A stretch of 64,000 nucleotides of DNA from Plotosus lineatus. Lineage: Eukaryota; Chordata; Actinopteri; Siluriformes; Plotosidae. Position numbers and translations under genes: made by a program. The notes beneath the pieces are model-generated. The model was not told the DNA's origin and searched no databases. It worked only from the letters and a program-made list of their open reading frames with translations. The DNA lies in the NCBI GenBank assembly GCA_024760905.1, contig CM045745.1, forward strand, positions 18,591,782-18,655,781, read 5' to 3'. This document shows positions 32,730-44,786 of this stretch, one piece after another; the stretch's first letter is position 1; every line of letters starts with the position of its first letter.

Positions 32730-33943
32730 CCCTTGTGGATCATCAGTGCACCTACTTGAGAGGTTTGTATGTTGAGGCCGTCTTTCTTTTCAGTGCAATT
32801 AACTACCAGAATCTGGTCAACAAGCAAACAAACTTGGCCTCAGAATCTAACTTTGTTCATGAACTCCTTAATCACCAGCCTGCAGAAAATGAGAAATACT
32901 CAAAATGAGGAGGCGTGCGTGCGTGCGTGCATGTCTGTCTGTCTGTCTGTCTCTGTCTCTCTCTCACACACACACACACACACAACTACACACCAAAACA
33001 CTTAAGTCAAATTTGCTAATCTCCACCATTGTTACTCTTATTCTTACATAAGAGCAACAAATATCTTGCCGACTGGGATGAGATGGAAATCTCAAGACTG
33101 CAAAAACGAGATCATTGTAGACTCCAGGATGACCAAAACTTCTAAACACTCTACTCTCTACATAGATGGAGATAAGATATAAAAAGTTAAAATCTTCAAG
33201 GTGCTTGGTATTTATAAGATTTGACATGGCCTCTCAATACCTTATCAAAGTAATTAAACAAAAAAATTAAAGTCTCGCAAAAAGTGTTATTCTTCAGGAA
33301 ACTCAAAAAGGCCTGAGTACCTCTATCCCTCTTGACAAACATTTACAACAGAAAGATCTTTCTCCTGGTGTGCAGTTCTTTACCAGTTGAACTGCTGAAA
33401 ACTCAAGACACCTACATCGGATGGTGACAGTGGCTGTCATACACATAGAAACCCTACTGCAGACTAATCAAGAATAACTTGCAGTATTTTGAGAGACCCA
33501 AAACATTCAGGTCACCACTTGTAAGTTCCTCCACTATCCAGCAAGTTGTACAATACAAATTATAAATTGTAATAAGAATATACAGTATATCTTCTATCCA
33601 ATATAAATAACCTCCCTCTCTCACAGCTATTGGCCACAACAATGACAACAACAGCAGCAGCAGCAGTAGCAGCATATACACCCACCCACAGAACCCCCCC
33701 CACCACCACCACCACCACCACCACCACCACCCCGACACATACACTCACTGACTGAATGTTAATTCCTGTTCATGAAAGCATGTTACACACAGAGCAATAC
33801 TGACTAACCTGAGGAGTAAAATAATATAAATCACTGTATGAGTACAAATCAAGTCAAGGCTGCATTTCTTGTAATTCAAGCATAAAAATGAGCAAATGCT
33901 CTGAAAACTAACTAACTAAATAAATATATAAAATAATGACATT
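32730..33943. other. Unassigned sequence; possible LINE 3' relic and short microsatellites
   Basis: A GTGC/CTGT/CA simple-repeat cluster lies at 32911-32985, (AGC)n at 33652-33675 and (CCA)n at 33698-33730. The segment 33050-33640 has the texture of a degraded LINE C-terminus and 3' end (GACTCCAGGATGACCAAAAC, AACATTTACAACAGAAAGAT), perhaps Rex1-like, but no frame survives, and I do not claim it firmly. Confidence 0.35.
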
Positions 33944-34182
33944 CATTCATTCATTTTCTGAGCTGCTTAATCCTAATTAGGGTCACGGGGAGAATGGCGC
34001 CCATCTAAGCTGACTGGCGAGGGCAGAGTACACCCTGGACAGCTCGCCAGGCTATCGCAGGGCAGGAACACACTGATGGCTATGCAGTCTGCTCTTCATG
34101 AAAGTCAGCAATTGTTCTTTTACATGCCTTACACCATAGATGGTGACCGGCCTTTGATAACCCAGTTAGCTGCACTGGGCGA
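33944..34182 (-). mobile_element. SINE with L2-type tail, 5' truncated
   Basis: The left part, CATTCATTTTCTGAGCTGC..TAATCCTAATTAGG, is the complement of the L2-type tail, joined at CCAGGCTATCGCAGGGCAGG to the SINE body (GAAAGTCAGCAATTGTTC, CAGTTAGCTGCACTGGG). AAAATAATGA occurs on both sides (33931-33940 and 34186-34195), a likely target-site duplication. Confidence 0.83.
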
Positions 34183-34254
34183 GGAAAATAATGAAATTAT
34201 TAAATGTTCCAAACTTCAATTTCAATAAATTGAATAATAGGCATTGATAATGGT

Positions 34255-35479
34255 AAGTACACACAAATTGAACATTACGTTGTCACTGTGCAAAATTCAG
34301 GGCATGAGCTCCTCGAATGCTCAGCAGCAGCGGTGTCTCTCTTCAGAGTCCAACAGTAACTGCATTCCCACGTCCCCGATACCCAGTCTCCATCTTTTAT
34401 CTCCTGATGGAATCTTCCTGCCAGTGCACATCACTCATTGATCCCAGATTCTCAGGAAACCGATCCATCGGTGAGAATAAGTAATGCGTTTTGATGCTCG
34501 TGTTGCATCCAAGCTTTCTGAAAGCAGTCAGCATATTAGTGACAATTTCTGCATAGTTCCTAGCCTTGTTGTTGCCGCTAAGGAAGTTCTTCATGACCAG
34601 AACAAAAGCCTTCCATGCTTCCAGTTCTACTTTATTGATTGAATTTTCAAACTCAGGACTTATAATGAGCTGTCAGATTTTAGGACCATCAAAGATGCCA
34701 ATTTTCAACCTTTCTATGGTTAATTTTTTAGCGAATGCTTGCTGCTGCCAATGAACAGTCTCCAATTTTGGCTTCATACTGTGGCACCCCAGGCTTGCGC
34801 AGAAGCTGAGCAATATCTGTACGGTACACAAAGTCCTTCTCTTCAAAGAAAAAAAAAAACAAAAAACATGAACTCTTGAGGTCTGTTGTGGTAAAAAGTG
34901 ATATGAGCACTGTCAAAGAGGAGGTTATTTCCCTTCAATCTGGATGTCAATAGCTCCACAGAAGACTTTGACAAGCTGAGATCATGAACTAGATCGTTTA
35001 GCCTCTTTTGGGGAAAAAAGTATGTCATCATTAAGAACCACTTCTTCATGTTCTGGAACACTGGAGGAATTTTCATCACTGATGTCAGAAAGTACTCCAA
35101 AGACAGGTAGTGGAATTTCATCATAGTGAGCTGCTCGACAGGATTCAGGATCAAGATATTTGAGGCTGCTTTGGTTCTTTCTGTTGATCCCAGTCACATC
35201 AATAGCGCAGAACTAGCAGTCACTGACATGGTTTGTCGGCTTCCAAACCACGGGAAATAATCTTGTCTTTGGTCCGTTGAGGCAGATACTCTGTGCACGA
35301 ATTGAATAACGTGTGGGCCCAAGCTTTATCCTGGTCAAGTTTAATACCAAAATATGAATGGGAAGCATGCTTAATGAAACTTATGACTTGATTCATGTTA
35401 GGCACAATGGAGTATTTACCACAATTGTAGCAGGGTACACCAGACTTATTTTTGCAAGATCTTCCAGTGAAAGCCACAA

Positions 35480-35480
<1 letters not shown>
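34255..35480 (-). pseudogene. Degraded transposon-associated gene of a family recurrent in animal genomes
   Basis: The minus strand carries ordered pieces in different frames. They are FIKHASHSYFGIKLDQDKAW with a following C..C pattern (about 35390-35290), EIPLPVFGVLSD with an acidic tract (about 35120), and DLSLSKSSVELLTSRLKGNN (about 34990-34930). These are followed by DFVYRTDIAQLLRKPGVPQY (about 34840-34780), KNFLSGNNKARNYAEIV (about 34590) and PENLGSMSDVHW (about 34440). The order matches a protein family I recall as many uncharacterised fish and arthropod entries (motifs D-K-WAPH..C, PKS-AELL-SRL-WNLL, FFPENLG-VSDEHGE). Its central part is deleted and stops are common. I cannot name its superfamily. 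It could be a DNA transposon protein or an old duplicated gene. Confidence 0.5.

Positions 35481-35486
<6 letters not shown>

Positions 35487-35569
<83 letters not shown>
35487..35569. repeat. (CA)n microsatellite, about 83 bp
   Basis: An uninterrupted CA array. Confidence 0.98.
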
Positions 35570-35570
<1 letters not shown>

Positions 35571-35989
35571 GATCACTTTACGAGATCCCCACGCAACCGC
35601 CAAATGCTGCAAAGTAGGCTTGACCCCCCTTTGACTGATGTGTATGCGTATATGATATGAAAAAAATATTTATCCAATTCTATAAATGCTTATAATAATA
35701 ATTAAACATTCAAAAATAATGCATCAGATGCAAATAAAATATAACTACACACACATACAGACACACTCCTCATATAAAAATGTAAGTGGTTTTGATGGGG
35801 GGTTGGGGGCTGGATTTTTATTTTTTTTATTTTGCATAAGTGGCCTTGTTTTGCAGCATTTTCATTAACTTTTTACCATATTGTTCCTTATTCCTTATTT
35901 TTTAATTCAATGAATACTTAAAAAAAAAAAAAAAAACATGATGCACTGAAGCTGCATGAATTGAAGTGCAAAGTAGCGAGGAATCCCTG
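35570..35989 (-). mobile_element. pogo-like MITE
   Basis: On the minus strand it begins CAGGGATTCCTCGCTACTTTGC at 35989 and contains TTCATGCAGCTTCAGTGCATC, then AAAACAAGGCCACTTATGC. It ends with the GATCCCCACG / TTTGCAGCATTTGGCGGTTG block seen in sister copies. The far end (35570) has lost its terminal repeat next to the (CA)n array. Confidence 0.7.
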
Positions 35990-36000
35990 TGTGTGTGTAT

Positions 36001-36428
<428 letters not shown>

Positions 36429-36429
36429 A

Positions 36430-36660
36430 CAATGGGGCCAAGCCAATTATACAAAAAAAAAAAAAAAAAACAAAAACAAACAAACAAAAAAAAAAACCCT
36501 TAACCCAACACAAAACAAAAAACAACCCAAAATCTCCCATCAAAACTACTTACATTGTGCATTTTTAGCATTGCATATATATTTATTGATATTATATACA
36601 CATATACATGTATGCATACGTCGGTCGGGGGGTTGGGGGGGTTTAGATCCTACTTGCATC
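36430..36660 (+). mobile_element. pogo-like MITE fragment
   Basis: CCAAGCCAATTATACAAAA, ACAACCCAAAATCTCCCATC, AAAACTACTTACATTG and TAGCATTGCATATATATTTA match 30470-30720 in order. Both termini are missing. Confidence 0.75.
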
Positions 36661-36862
36661 ATGTGATGTGAAAATATTTGTACATGTAAATAAAAACGTC
36701 AAAAACCAAGTATGTAGCTTAATTCAGAAAGTTGACCTGATCGAGTAAAACCAATGTGACTTTTGGATGCAGTGCATCAAAATTGTAATTATAATAAAAT
36801 TAAAATTATAATAAATCAACTAAAAAAAAAAAATCAAACAGTAGATTTGGTGTTGTCCAGCC

Positions 36863-36894
<32 letters not shown>

Positions 36895-37550
36895 TCACTT
36901 GAGTCTGCACAGTTGTAGATTTGATATAACCCATATACCATCTGCAAACATTGTGAACACAAATGTTTGGCCAATAGAAGCTGTTTATGAAATGGATCAA
37001 TGTTTCATTTAATGTTCATCTACGGAATCATATTGAACTGAAGAGAAAAGTAGTTAATTCAGCTCTTTGGCACCAACAATTTGATATCTTCATTTGATTG
37101 AGCATCTGGCATCACTCAATGTAGGCTGTCTTTGATAGTTGAAAAATATGTGTTGGACAGTGGAAGACTGGACTGAATTTATTGACCATTAATTACTCCC
37201 ACTTCATTGTAGCCATGCATCAGGACTTTGTTGTTGCTGAAAGAGGAAATATCTTATGGGAATCCTGGGGATTCCCCGAAGACTTATTTATGTCTCCCTG
37301 ATGCAGAGCTAATGTTGTAGGCCCGACCACAACTTCCCTAGTCATGTCTGATTGCACACTCTAATAAACACCAACACAGTATCAATATTCTGTGTTGGTG
37401 TATGGATATTTTTCCTGAGAATGAGTAATTACCCCCCCCCCCCTATTAAATCTGCAAGTAAAAACATTGCCTATGTATTCAACCCATCCAAATTGAGCGC
37501 ACACACTCAGAGCAGTGGACAGTTATATACATTGGAATTACCCAGAGAGT
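36661..37550. other. No gene seen
   Basis: A short (AAT)n tract lies at 36863-36891 and a C-run at 37432-37443. No gene or element was recognised. Confidence 0.5.
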
Positions 37551-37707
37551 AGTTTGGGGTTAGGTCCCTTGCTCAAGGACACTTTAGGTCATGAACTGCA
37601 GTTCATTCCACCTGCTGCCATACTTTTTCTTGCCAGTTTGGGAATCAACTCAGTGACTTTTTGGTCCCAAAGCCTCTTCTCTATGCATTAGGCTACAGCT
37701 GCTCCCA
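37551..37707 (-). mobile_element. Old tRNA-derived SINE relic
   Basis: The reverse complement gives GGGAGCAGCTGTAGCCTAAT, AAGAGGCTTTGGGACCAAAA, GTTGATTCCCAAACTGGCAA and TGTCCTTGAGCAAGGGACCT, the same SINE type as at 16036-16172, here less degraded. Confidence 0.7.
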
Positions 37708-37779
37708 ATCATAGCCTTTTATTGGTTTCAGGAAAGCCAAAATATATTCAAACTTGTGCACCATTTTTAGTCGTAGTAT

Positions 37780-37933
<154 letters not shown>

Positions 37934-38074
37934 TATTCTTTACTGAAAAAGAACAGTCCAAAGGAATAATAGGCAGCCTAATCTTGTGATGACATTCATG
38001 CAAACTAAATCTCACTGTGTAATTTCTACTATTTATGATCATCATCTATTGCATAACCATCAGGGCTTCTCTAG

Positions 38075-38255
38075 ATACTTTTGCTTTTATTCTTGTGCTT
38101 TTGGGGGAGACCAGAAAGCCTGGAGAAAACCCATATAAGCATGGGGAGAGCATGCAAACTCCACAGGGAAAGGCACTATGAAAGGCCTCAAGATTCTCAC
38201 CCAGAAATGAGGTCACAGCACTAAACATTTCAGCCACTGTGCCACACTAATTTCT
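38075..38255 (-). mobile_element. SINE fragment of the 32306 type
   Basis: The complement contains GTTTGCATGCTCTCCCCATG, CTTATATGGGTTTTCTCCAG and a tRNA-like head at the right (GTGGCACAGTGGCTGAAATG). The 3' tail is lost. Confidence 0.7.
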
Positions 38256-39403
<1,148 letters not shown>

Positions 39404-39419
39404 TGGGCTACGAAAACAA

Positions 39420-39674
39420 TGGTTTACTGATCATGGTATTACTGTGCTCAAGTGGCCTGCCAACTCTCCTGACCTGAAGCCCATAGAGAATCTGTGGGAT
39501 ATTGTGAAGAGAAAGTTGAGAGACACCAGACCCAACACTGTGGATGAGCTTAAGGCCGCTATCGAAGCATCCTGGGCCTCCATAACACCTCAGCAGTGCC
39601 ACAGGCTGATTGCCTCCATGCCACGCCGCACTGAAGCAGTCATTTCTGCAAAAGGATTCCCGACCAAGTATTGA
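39420..39674 (+). pseudogene. Tc1 transposase C-terminal fragment
   Basis: The frame reads [20 protein letters not shown] then [20 protein letters not shown] and ends [10 protein letters not shown] at 39674. It includes the last catalytic residue (Glu of PIENLW) but neither Asp. It differs from the copy ending at 14232 by only a few residues (for example LKPIEN here and LNPIEN there). Confidence 0.92.
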
Positions 39675-39827
39675 GTCCATAACTGAACATAATTATTTGA
39701 AGGTTGACTTTTTTTGTATTAAAAACACTTTTTTTTTTAAATTGGTCATATGAAATATGCTAATTTTTTTAGAGAGATTTTTGGTTTTTCTTTACTTTTT
39801 TGCCAAAATTATCAATATTAAAACAAT

Positions 39828-40143
39828 TGATTGATGATTGATTGATTATCTGTTTGGGTTTTTACACCCGAGCCTAGCAGCTCATCAGGCCGGTGCTTAT
39901 CCCCGGTTTCCGTAGCATGAAGCAATCATGAGTTCAACTCCCCCTGGATGGGACGCTAGTCCATTGCAGGTTACCTTCCCAGTATATTTTTTACTGGTAC
40001 CCATTTGTACTGCTGGGTGAACAGAGGCACACTTGTGGTTGAGACCTTGCCCAGGGGTCTTAGAACAGTGAGGTTCTCAGTGGGATTTGAACTCACAACC
40101 TCCCGATCATGAGCCTAACACTCTAACCACTATACCGGCTCCA
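39828..40143 (-). mobile_element. tRNA-derived SINE of a third type, inside Tc1
   Basis: ATTAAAACAAT is duplicated at 39817-39827 and 40144-40154, and the intact Tc1 copy shows this target once (near 14375). On the minus strand the head reads GGAGCCGGTATAGTGGTTAG with B box GTGAGTTCAAATCCCAC. The 3' end contains GCCTGATGAGCTGCTAGGCT and an ATCAATCA-type tail. Confidence 0.85.
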
Positions 40144-40260
40144 ATTAAAACAATAAAAGGCTTGAACTACTTCAGTTGTGTGTAATGAATCTAAAATATA
40201 TGAAAGTCTAATGTTTTTCTGTAATGTACTGATGTTTTTTTGAGAAGGACTTGTATATAT

Positions 40261-40690
40261 ACAGTCGACCCCCTACTTATGAAACCCCCTGGGTATGAAA
40301 ATCCCGGGTTACAAAAAAACATTTTCCTGAGTTTTCACTCCTGGGCTACGAAAACAACTTCCTCTTACGACAAGTGCCATTCAAAATTCAAACACACCAA
40401 TCAAAATTCCACACGATGCCCAAGCCGCTCTCTCATTAGCTGTCTCCGAACATCCCACCCCGCTGGCCTCCCATTGGCTAGGAGGGATGACACAGCTGAA
40501 CCTTCCCCAAACTTCCTGTTTGTCACACATGAAGGAGAGTTGACTGTTGGCTTGTTTTGAGATTGATCATACAGTGTTAGACAGTATTTCGTTATCGCCA
40601 AAACCCCTCTACTATCGGGACGATATGGAACCAGAAGGAGACCTTAAAGAGGAAATACAGTGAGGACCTCTGATCTTTCAAACAGGTACT
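40261..40690 (+). mobile_element. pogo/Tigger-like element, 5' part
   Basis: It begins with ACAGTCGACCCCCTACTTAT and shares several blocks with the minus-strand copy ending at 17822. The following ATGGAACCAGAAGGAGACC near 40625 may be a remnant of a coding start, but no transposase frame follows. The 3' end is not found. Confidence 0.65.
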
Positions 40691-40725
40691 GTAATTCTGC
40701 TTTAAATAAAACATCCCATCCATGA

Positions 40726-40730
<5 letters not shown>

Positions 40731-40769
<39 letters not shown>
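40731..40769. repeat. (GA)n microsatellite
   Basis: A (GT)n leader is followed by a pure GA run. Confidence 0.96.
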
Positions 40770-40772
<3 letters not shown>

Positions 40773-40870
40773 ATTATTAAAACTTAATATTATTTAGTAC
40801 AGTATGGAAACATACAGTTGTCACAGTCTACAGCAACAGAGGTTCAGAAAGAAAGAAACATGATTAAATA

Positions 40871-41572
40871 CACTCACTGTCCGAGTTATGACCTTGATCG
40901 GGTCCGACCAACCAGCCGTAAGTCAGATTGGTTGTAAGTCGAATATTTAACACAAAAAACCGAAACCACCTCGCTATGAGTTCATGTGAAGCGAACCTGC
41001 ACATTCTTTCAACATGCAAAATAAACTTGTAGCCTTACTTTGCACTGCTAACTTCCTCACCTTCACATGTCTTTGCCTTTTTTCTTCCAACCACATGTAT
41101 AACAACTTTTCCATGTCTGCAATTGGTCCTTCACCCTGTTTTGTGATGATAGTTGACTTAATTGGGGCTGCTGCTTTCACTGCTTCCTTAATGCCGTCAT
41201 TGTCCTTCAAAATTGTAGACACTGGAGTGGGAGAGATGGAGATTTCACTTTCACTTTCATCTTCGTCTCCAACGACAGTGCCTTCCTTTCTTTCTTGGTA
41301 GAATTGCCATCTGATCAATCGGACTTCCTCTTGGGGGCCATGGTAACGGTGTACAGTAAATTAATGTAAAATCGTATGCTAAAAGAGATGTTACTGCAAC
41401 GGTATCTACTCACTGAGTGTAGTGGTAGGATGCTATGAGTGTGAGATGCTGGACTGCCACAACTATCTTATGCGCTGCCAGACATACAGTAAACTCATAA
41501 TAGGCACTGCTAGACGTGGTCGTAAGTACGGGTGGCCGTAGCTCGCGCACATCGTAACTCGGATAGTGACTG
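40871..41572 (-). mobile_element. Tigger/pogo element, internally deleted, with complete ends
   Basis: Imperfect terminal inverted repeats begin CACTCACTGTCCGAGTTATG on the left and (complement) CAGTCACTATCCGAGTTACG on the right, each flanked by a TA duplication (40869-40870 and 41573-41574). At 702 bp it keeps only the N-terminal part of the transposase. This family inserts at TA and was probably mobilised in trans. Confidence 0.85.
40974..41341 (-). pseudogene. Tigger/pogo transposase N-terminal fragment
   Basis: ATG at 41341 gives MAPKRKSD followed by an in-frame stop at codon 9; MAPKRK is the typical Tigger start. Downstream the frame reads ILKDNDGIKEAVKAAAPIKS, ADMEKLLYMWLEEKRQRHVK and ATSLFCML. 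These match the end of the first helix-turn-helix and the CENP-B-type DNA-binding domain. The DDE catalytic domain is entirely deleted. It is part of the DNA-binding half of a dead transposase. Confidence 0.82.
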
Positions 41573-42113
41573 TACTTAAATGGGAGTAAGCACTTCAGTT
41601 TCTGAAATGCCACCAGTTGTTGAATTTCTTATGGTAGTGTAACATGATGGAAACCTCACCATCTTTTATTTAATTGTCTTTTTCTGGCTAGTTTCAAAAA
41701 CATTATTTTCTCTTGTGCTTTACTACTCTTTTAGAACAGATTAATTTAAATTTTCGTCTTTAGCTAAATATATCATCTTTTCATGCAAATATTAGTACAT
41801 TGCAACAGAATTTTAACATCCTCTCAGCTTGACCTGCTTTTGGCTCCTATTTGTATTAGGGATAAATCATGATTGCTTTCAGTGTTATAATACTGATTAG
41901 ACTCTCAGGTATTTGACATGAAAACTCAATGAGTCAAATTCTGATTATGAGTTTGAATACAGAGGATGTCACAGCCATCTGTGGTGAGAAGTCAATCGGG
42001 AAAAGTTGGCCATGCTGTCGGGGTGGGAGAGCCAACATGCTCTCTCTTTTCTCTGTCAAAAGCCAGAGTGCAGTTGAGATGGTGTATGCACAATAGGCAG
42101 ATTGTAGCATTTG

Positions 42114-42153
<40 letters not shown>

Positions 42154-42224
42154 AGTATGTTATGCTGCCCTGTATTGGCCCACTTTGAGCAGAATTTGAA
42201 CTTTTAAAGGGTTTCCGAAATATA
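41573..42224. other. No gene seen; (CT)n tract
   Basis: A (CT)n run lies at 42115-42147. No coding region was recognised. Confidence 0.5.
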
Positions 42225-42270
42225 ACCTACAGAAGCTTGCAAAAGAATTCACCCCCCTCCAAAAAGCATG
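42225..42270 (+). mobile_element. Solo Tc1 terminal repeat
   Basis: ACAGAAGCTTGCAAAAGAAT followed by TCACCCCCCTCC matches the outer end of the same Tc1 family as the relic at 43195-43622. The two may be parts of one old element split by the repeat at 42282-43060. Confidence 0.5.
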
Positions 42271-42281
42271 CAGGTGTATAC

Positions 42282-43060
42282 TGTTTAACAAACGATACCA
42301 AAAGGATAAACTTTATTACGCTTCATGTCCTTTTACATTGAACGTGACGTCTCCAAGAAGGCATTGCCTAGAGGGTGACGTCGCGGAGTTCTCAGAGTCA
42401 AATTGTTTATTAGTTCATTTTAATTTGTTTATTTGTTGTTTTATTTGTTTTGTTTGTTTTGCACTATGCTCGTCTATGACCGGTCGACCCTACTACAGCT
42501 ATGAGATCGGAGTCTGGGAGTGCAACTCAGCACGCTCAACTCCTATCCTGACCTAATATGCTATGGTAACCCAATGCTAACTGCACCCCGACTAACAATA
42601 AGCCTAGGCTGAACGACAACTCCGGCGCTTGGGATCGCAGGTGATAAAGGCCGTGTAGCCGGCTGTTGCTTTCGCCTTGTCGGGTGTACTCTCCTCAAGC
42701 CATGTTTCGCATGAAACACAGCATGTAGCAGTCCTGTAGATCCATCTGCGCTGCAATCTGAGCATGAAGCTCGTCCATCTTGTTTCGCAGGGACTGAACA
42801 TTTTCAAGCAGTATGACCGGAAGTGCTAATCTTCCACTTCTAACCAAGCGCCGGAGACTCTGAGAACTTTGTCTGGGCTTATTGTTAGCCAGGGTGCAGC
42901 TAGCATTGAGCTACCATAGCTGTAGTAGGGTCGACCGGTCAACCAATCAGCAGGAAGGAGGACAGCCATTGGCTGAATTTGAGTGACGTGTCAGTTGCTT
43001 GGCAGTCCGCGAATACTCAAACCGTGAATGCAAAACTGCAAATAGTCAAAGGCCTACTAT
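42282..43060 (-). repeat. Dispersed repeat, copy 2, with inverted arms around a LINE fragment
   Basis: Both ends match copy 1 at 142-850. Within it, 42478-42604 and 42876-42940 form an inverted repeat. Its outermost 26 bases (starting GACCGGTCGACCCTACTACA) are perfect, and the left arm has an extra block of about 55 bases between two GCTATG copies. The arms enclose a piece of LINE endonuclease that copy 1 lacks. Confidence 0.7.
42604..42840 (-). pseudogene. LINE endonuclease N-terminal fragment (L2/Rex1-like)
   Basis: The minus strand encodes ALPVILLENVQSLRNKMDEL, then after a frame change CCVSCETWLEESTPDKAKAT and GYTAFITCDPKR. This is the start of an apurinic-type endonuclease domain in fish LINEs (pattern N-V-SL-NKMDEL ... 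CFTETWL ... GY). It stops abruptly at the left inverted arm, with no reverse transcriptase following. Confidence 0.75.
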
Positions 43061-43194
43061 ATGTATGTATGTATGTATGCATGTATATCAACCATCTTTT
43101 CTATGAAGTCCTCAATATAAACTTTTATTTCATAACTTACCCTCAAACTTCATACAATTAATGAAACAAGGACGATGAAATGAATTTATTGAAA

Positions 43195-43622
43195 TTAATG
43201 AAATCTTACAAGGGCAGCATTAAGTCATTGAAAAGTTATAAAAAAATATGAAAGCTTGAAAGTTCCAGAAAGCATCAATCAATCCTCACAATGAATCAAT
43301 CATCACAAAATGGAAAGAATATGGGACCACAACAAACCTGCTCGGAGAGGGACAGTCATCCAAAACTCACAGAGAACATTATAGAAAATCATTCATCAGA
43401 GAGGCAACAAGGAGACCAAAGGTAACCCTTCAGAAAGTGAAAAGCCATGCATCGGAGACTGGTGTATCTGTCTACACTCCAAATTGCTGGGGTTTATGGA
43501 GGAGGGGCCAGAAAAAGATGATGTTTACAGAAAAAAAAAAATTAAAAAAAAAATTAAAAAAGCATGTTTTACAGTTCACCAAATGGCAAGAAGGTGCCTC
43601 AAACATATGAAAGAGGGTATTC
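43195..43622 (+). mobile_element. Tc1-like relic, truncated by a SINE
   Basis: The segment follows the same family as 8780-9575: AAATGGAAAGAATATGGGAC, CACAACAAACCTGCTCGGAG, CATTCATCAGAGAGGCAACA and GTATCTGTCTACACTCC appear in order, then CCAAATGGCAAGAAGG. It is degraded, with an A-rich expansion at 43531-43560, and is cut at 43622 by the SINE. Confidence 0.75.
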
Positions 43623-43624
43623 TG

Positions 43625-43945
43625 CTCACTCTCACTCATTCATTTTCTGAATCACTAAATACCGTTAGGATCACAGGAAGGCTGGAGCCTATCTTAGCTG
43701 ATATTGGGTGAAGGCAGGGTATAACCTGAACAGATTACCAGATTATCGCAGGGCCAACATACACAAAGCCATTTACATGCATACCTCGCGGCAATCTGGA
43801 ACAGCATATGCGTCTAATGTGCTTGTCTTTTGATGGTGGGAAGAAACCTAGGTATCCAGAGAAAAACCCACTTATGCACGGGAGAACATGAAAACCCCAC
43901 ACGCTGAGCCCAGTCCTACACCACCACTACACCACCATGCCACAT
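43625..43945 (-). mobile_element. SINE of the 32306 type with L2-type tail
   Basis: The left end, CACTCATTCATTTTCTGAAT, is the complement of the L2-type tail end. GGAGCCTATCTTAGCTG and CAGATTATCGCAGGGCC follow, then the body in reverse (GGGAGAACATGAAAACCCCA) and a head ending ACCACCATGCCACA. It is moderately diverged. Confidence 0.75.
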
Positions 43946-44769
43946 GTAAGCTTCCAGCATGAATACATGAGTAAAATGAAAAATAGTTTATAAATATGGC
44001 ACATTAAACTGATATGTAATGTAAACAAAACAGATTTAATTTTGATCACTGCTTAGTGAAAATAATGCTTCATTTTATTGTTCCAAATTTCTAAATATTT
44101 AACCCTATAACTATGTGGAAGCATGTCTGTTGAACACGAATAATCTGATGAATTTGTACATGATGTTTTACAAATAATGAAATCTCTTTACTTTTTTTTT
44201 TTTTTTTTTTTTTCCACTCAGTATAGAGTGTAATTGTTCTGCCTCCATCATACAAAATCTCCTGTTCTCTCAAGGTGCTCTGTAAGCATATGAAGCATTT
44301 GAGTTCAAAAACAGATAAGTGTCATTTTTTTAATTATGGAAAAAAGCTTTACAAACAAACATTAAAAAAAAAAAAAAAGCTTTTCCCGTAGCCTTCAAAA
44401 AATAAAATAAAAAAGATTTCTCATAATTACAACAATGGCCCTTATCTGTTCTTGAACTTAAATTCTTCAAATATTCCCAGTGGAAAAACTGTCATAGCAT
44501 TCTGAATTTATAATTCAGATTATGTATTAAAATAACCTAAAACACAATCTTACTTGCAGTACTGTTTAGCCTATACTAAAGCAATGAAAAGCTATATGGC
44601 AGTTATTTTTTACATTTATTTTTAAATCCATCACGACTGTCAGATAAGTAAACTAATTAATTGGCTAATCAGACTCTTGATTAACAAGAGCAGAAATCCT
44701 TATTTCACTAGGCAGCCTAGATGCCTCTTCTCAGGAGCAGTTTTTATTCATTTATATTTATTGACTTAC
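43946..44769. other. No gene seen
   Basis: A T-run lies at 44191-44213 and a poly-A at 44364-44379. No gene or element was recognised. Confidence 0.5.
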
Positions 44770-44786
44770 TTGCTTACTTATTTCCT

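Larger units (their letters stand above)
39418..40252 (+). mobile_element. Truncated Tc1 element (3' half), interrupted by a SINE
   Basis: From 39420 the sequence matches 13979 onward in the Tc1 at 12955-14507 with only a few differences, through the C-terminal transposase, the inner repeat and the outer end (TTTTTTTGAGAAGGAC at 40232-40248). The 5' half is absent. Just before the break, CTGGGCTACGAAAACAA (39404-39420) matches pogo-like sequence at 40345-40361. Confidence 0.9.
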
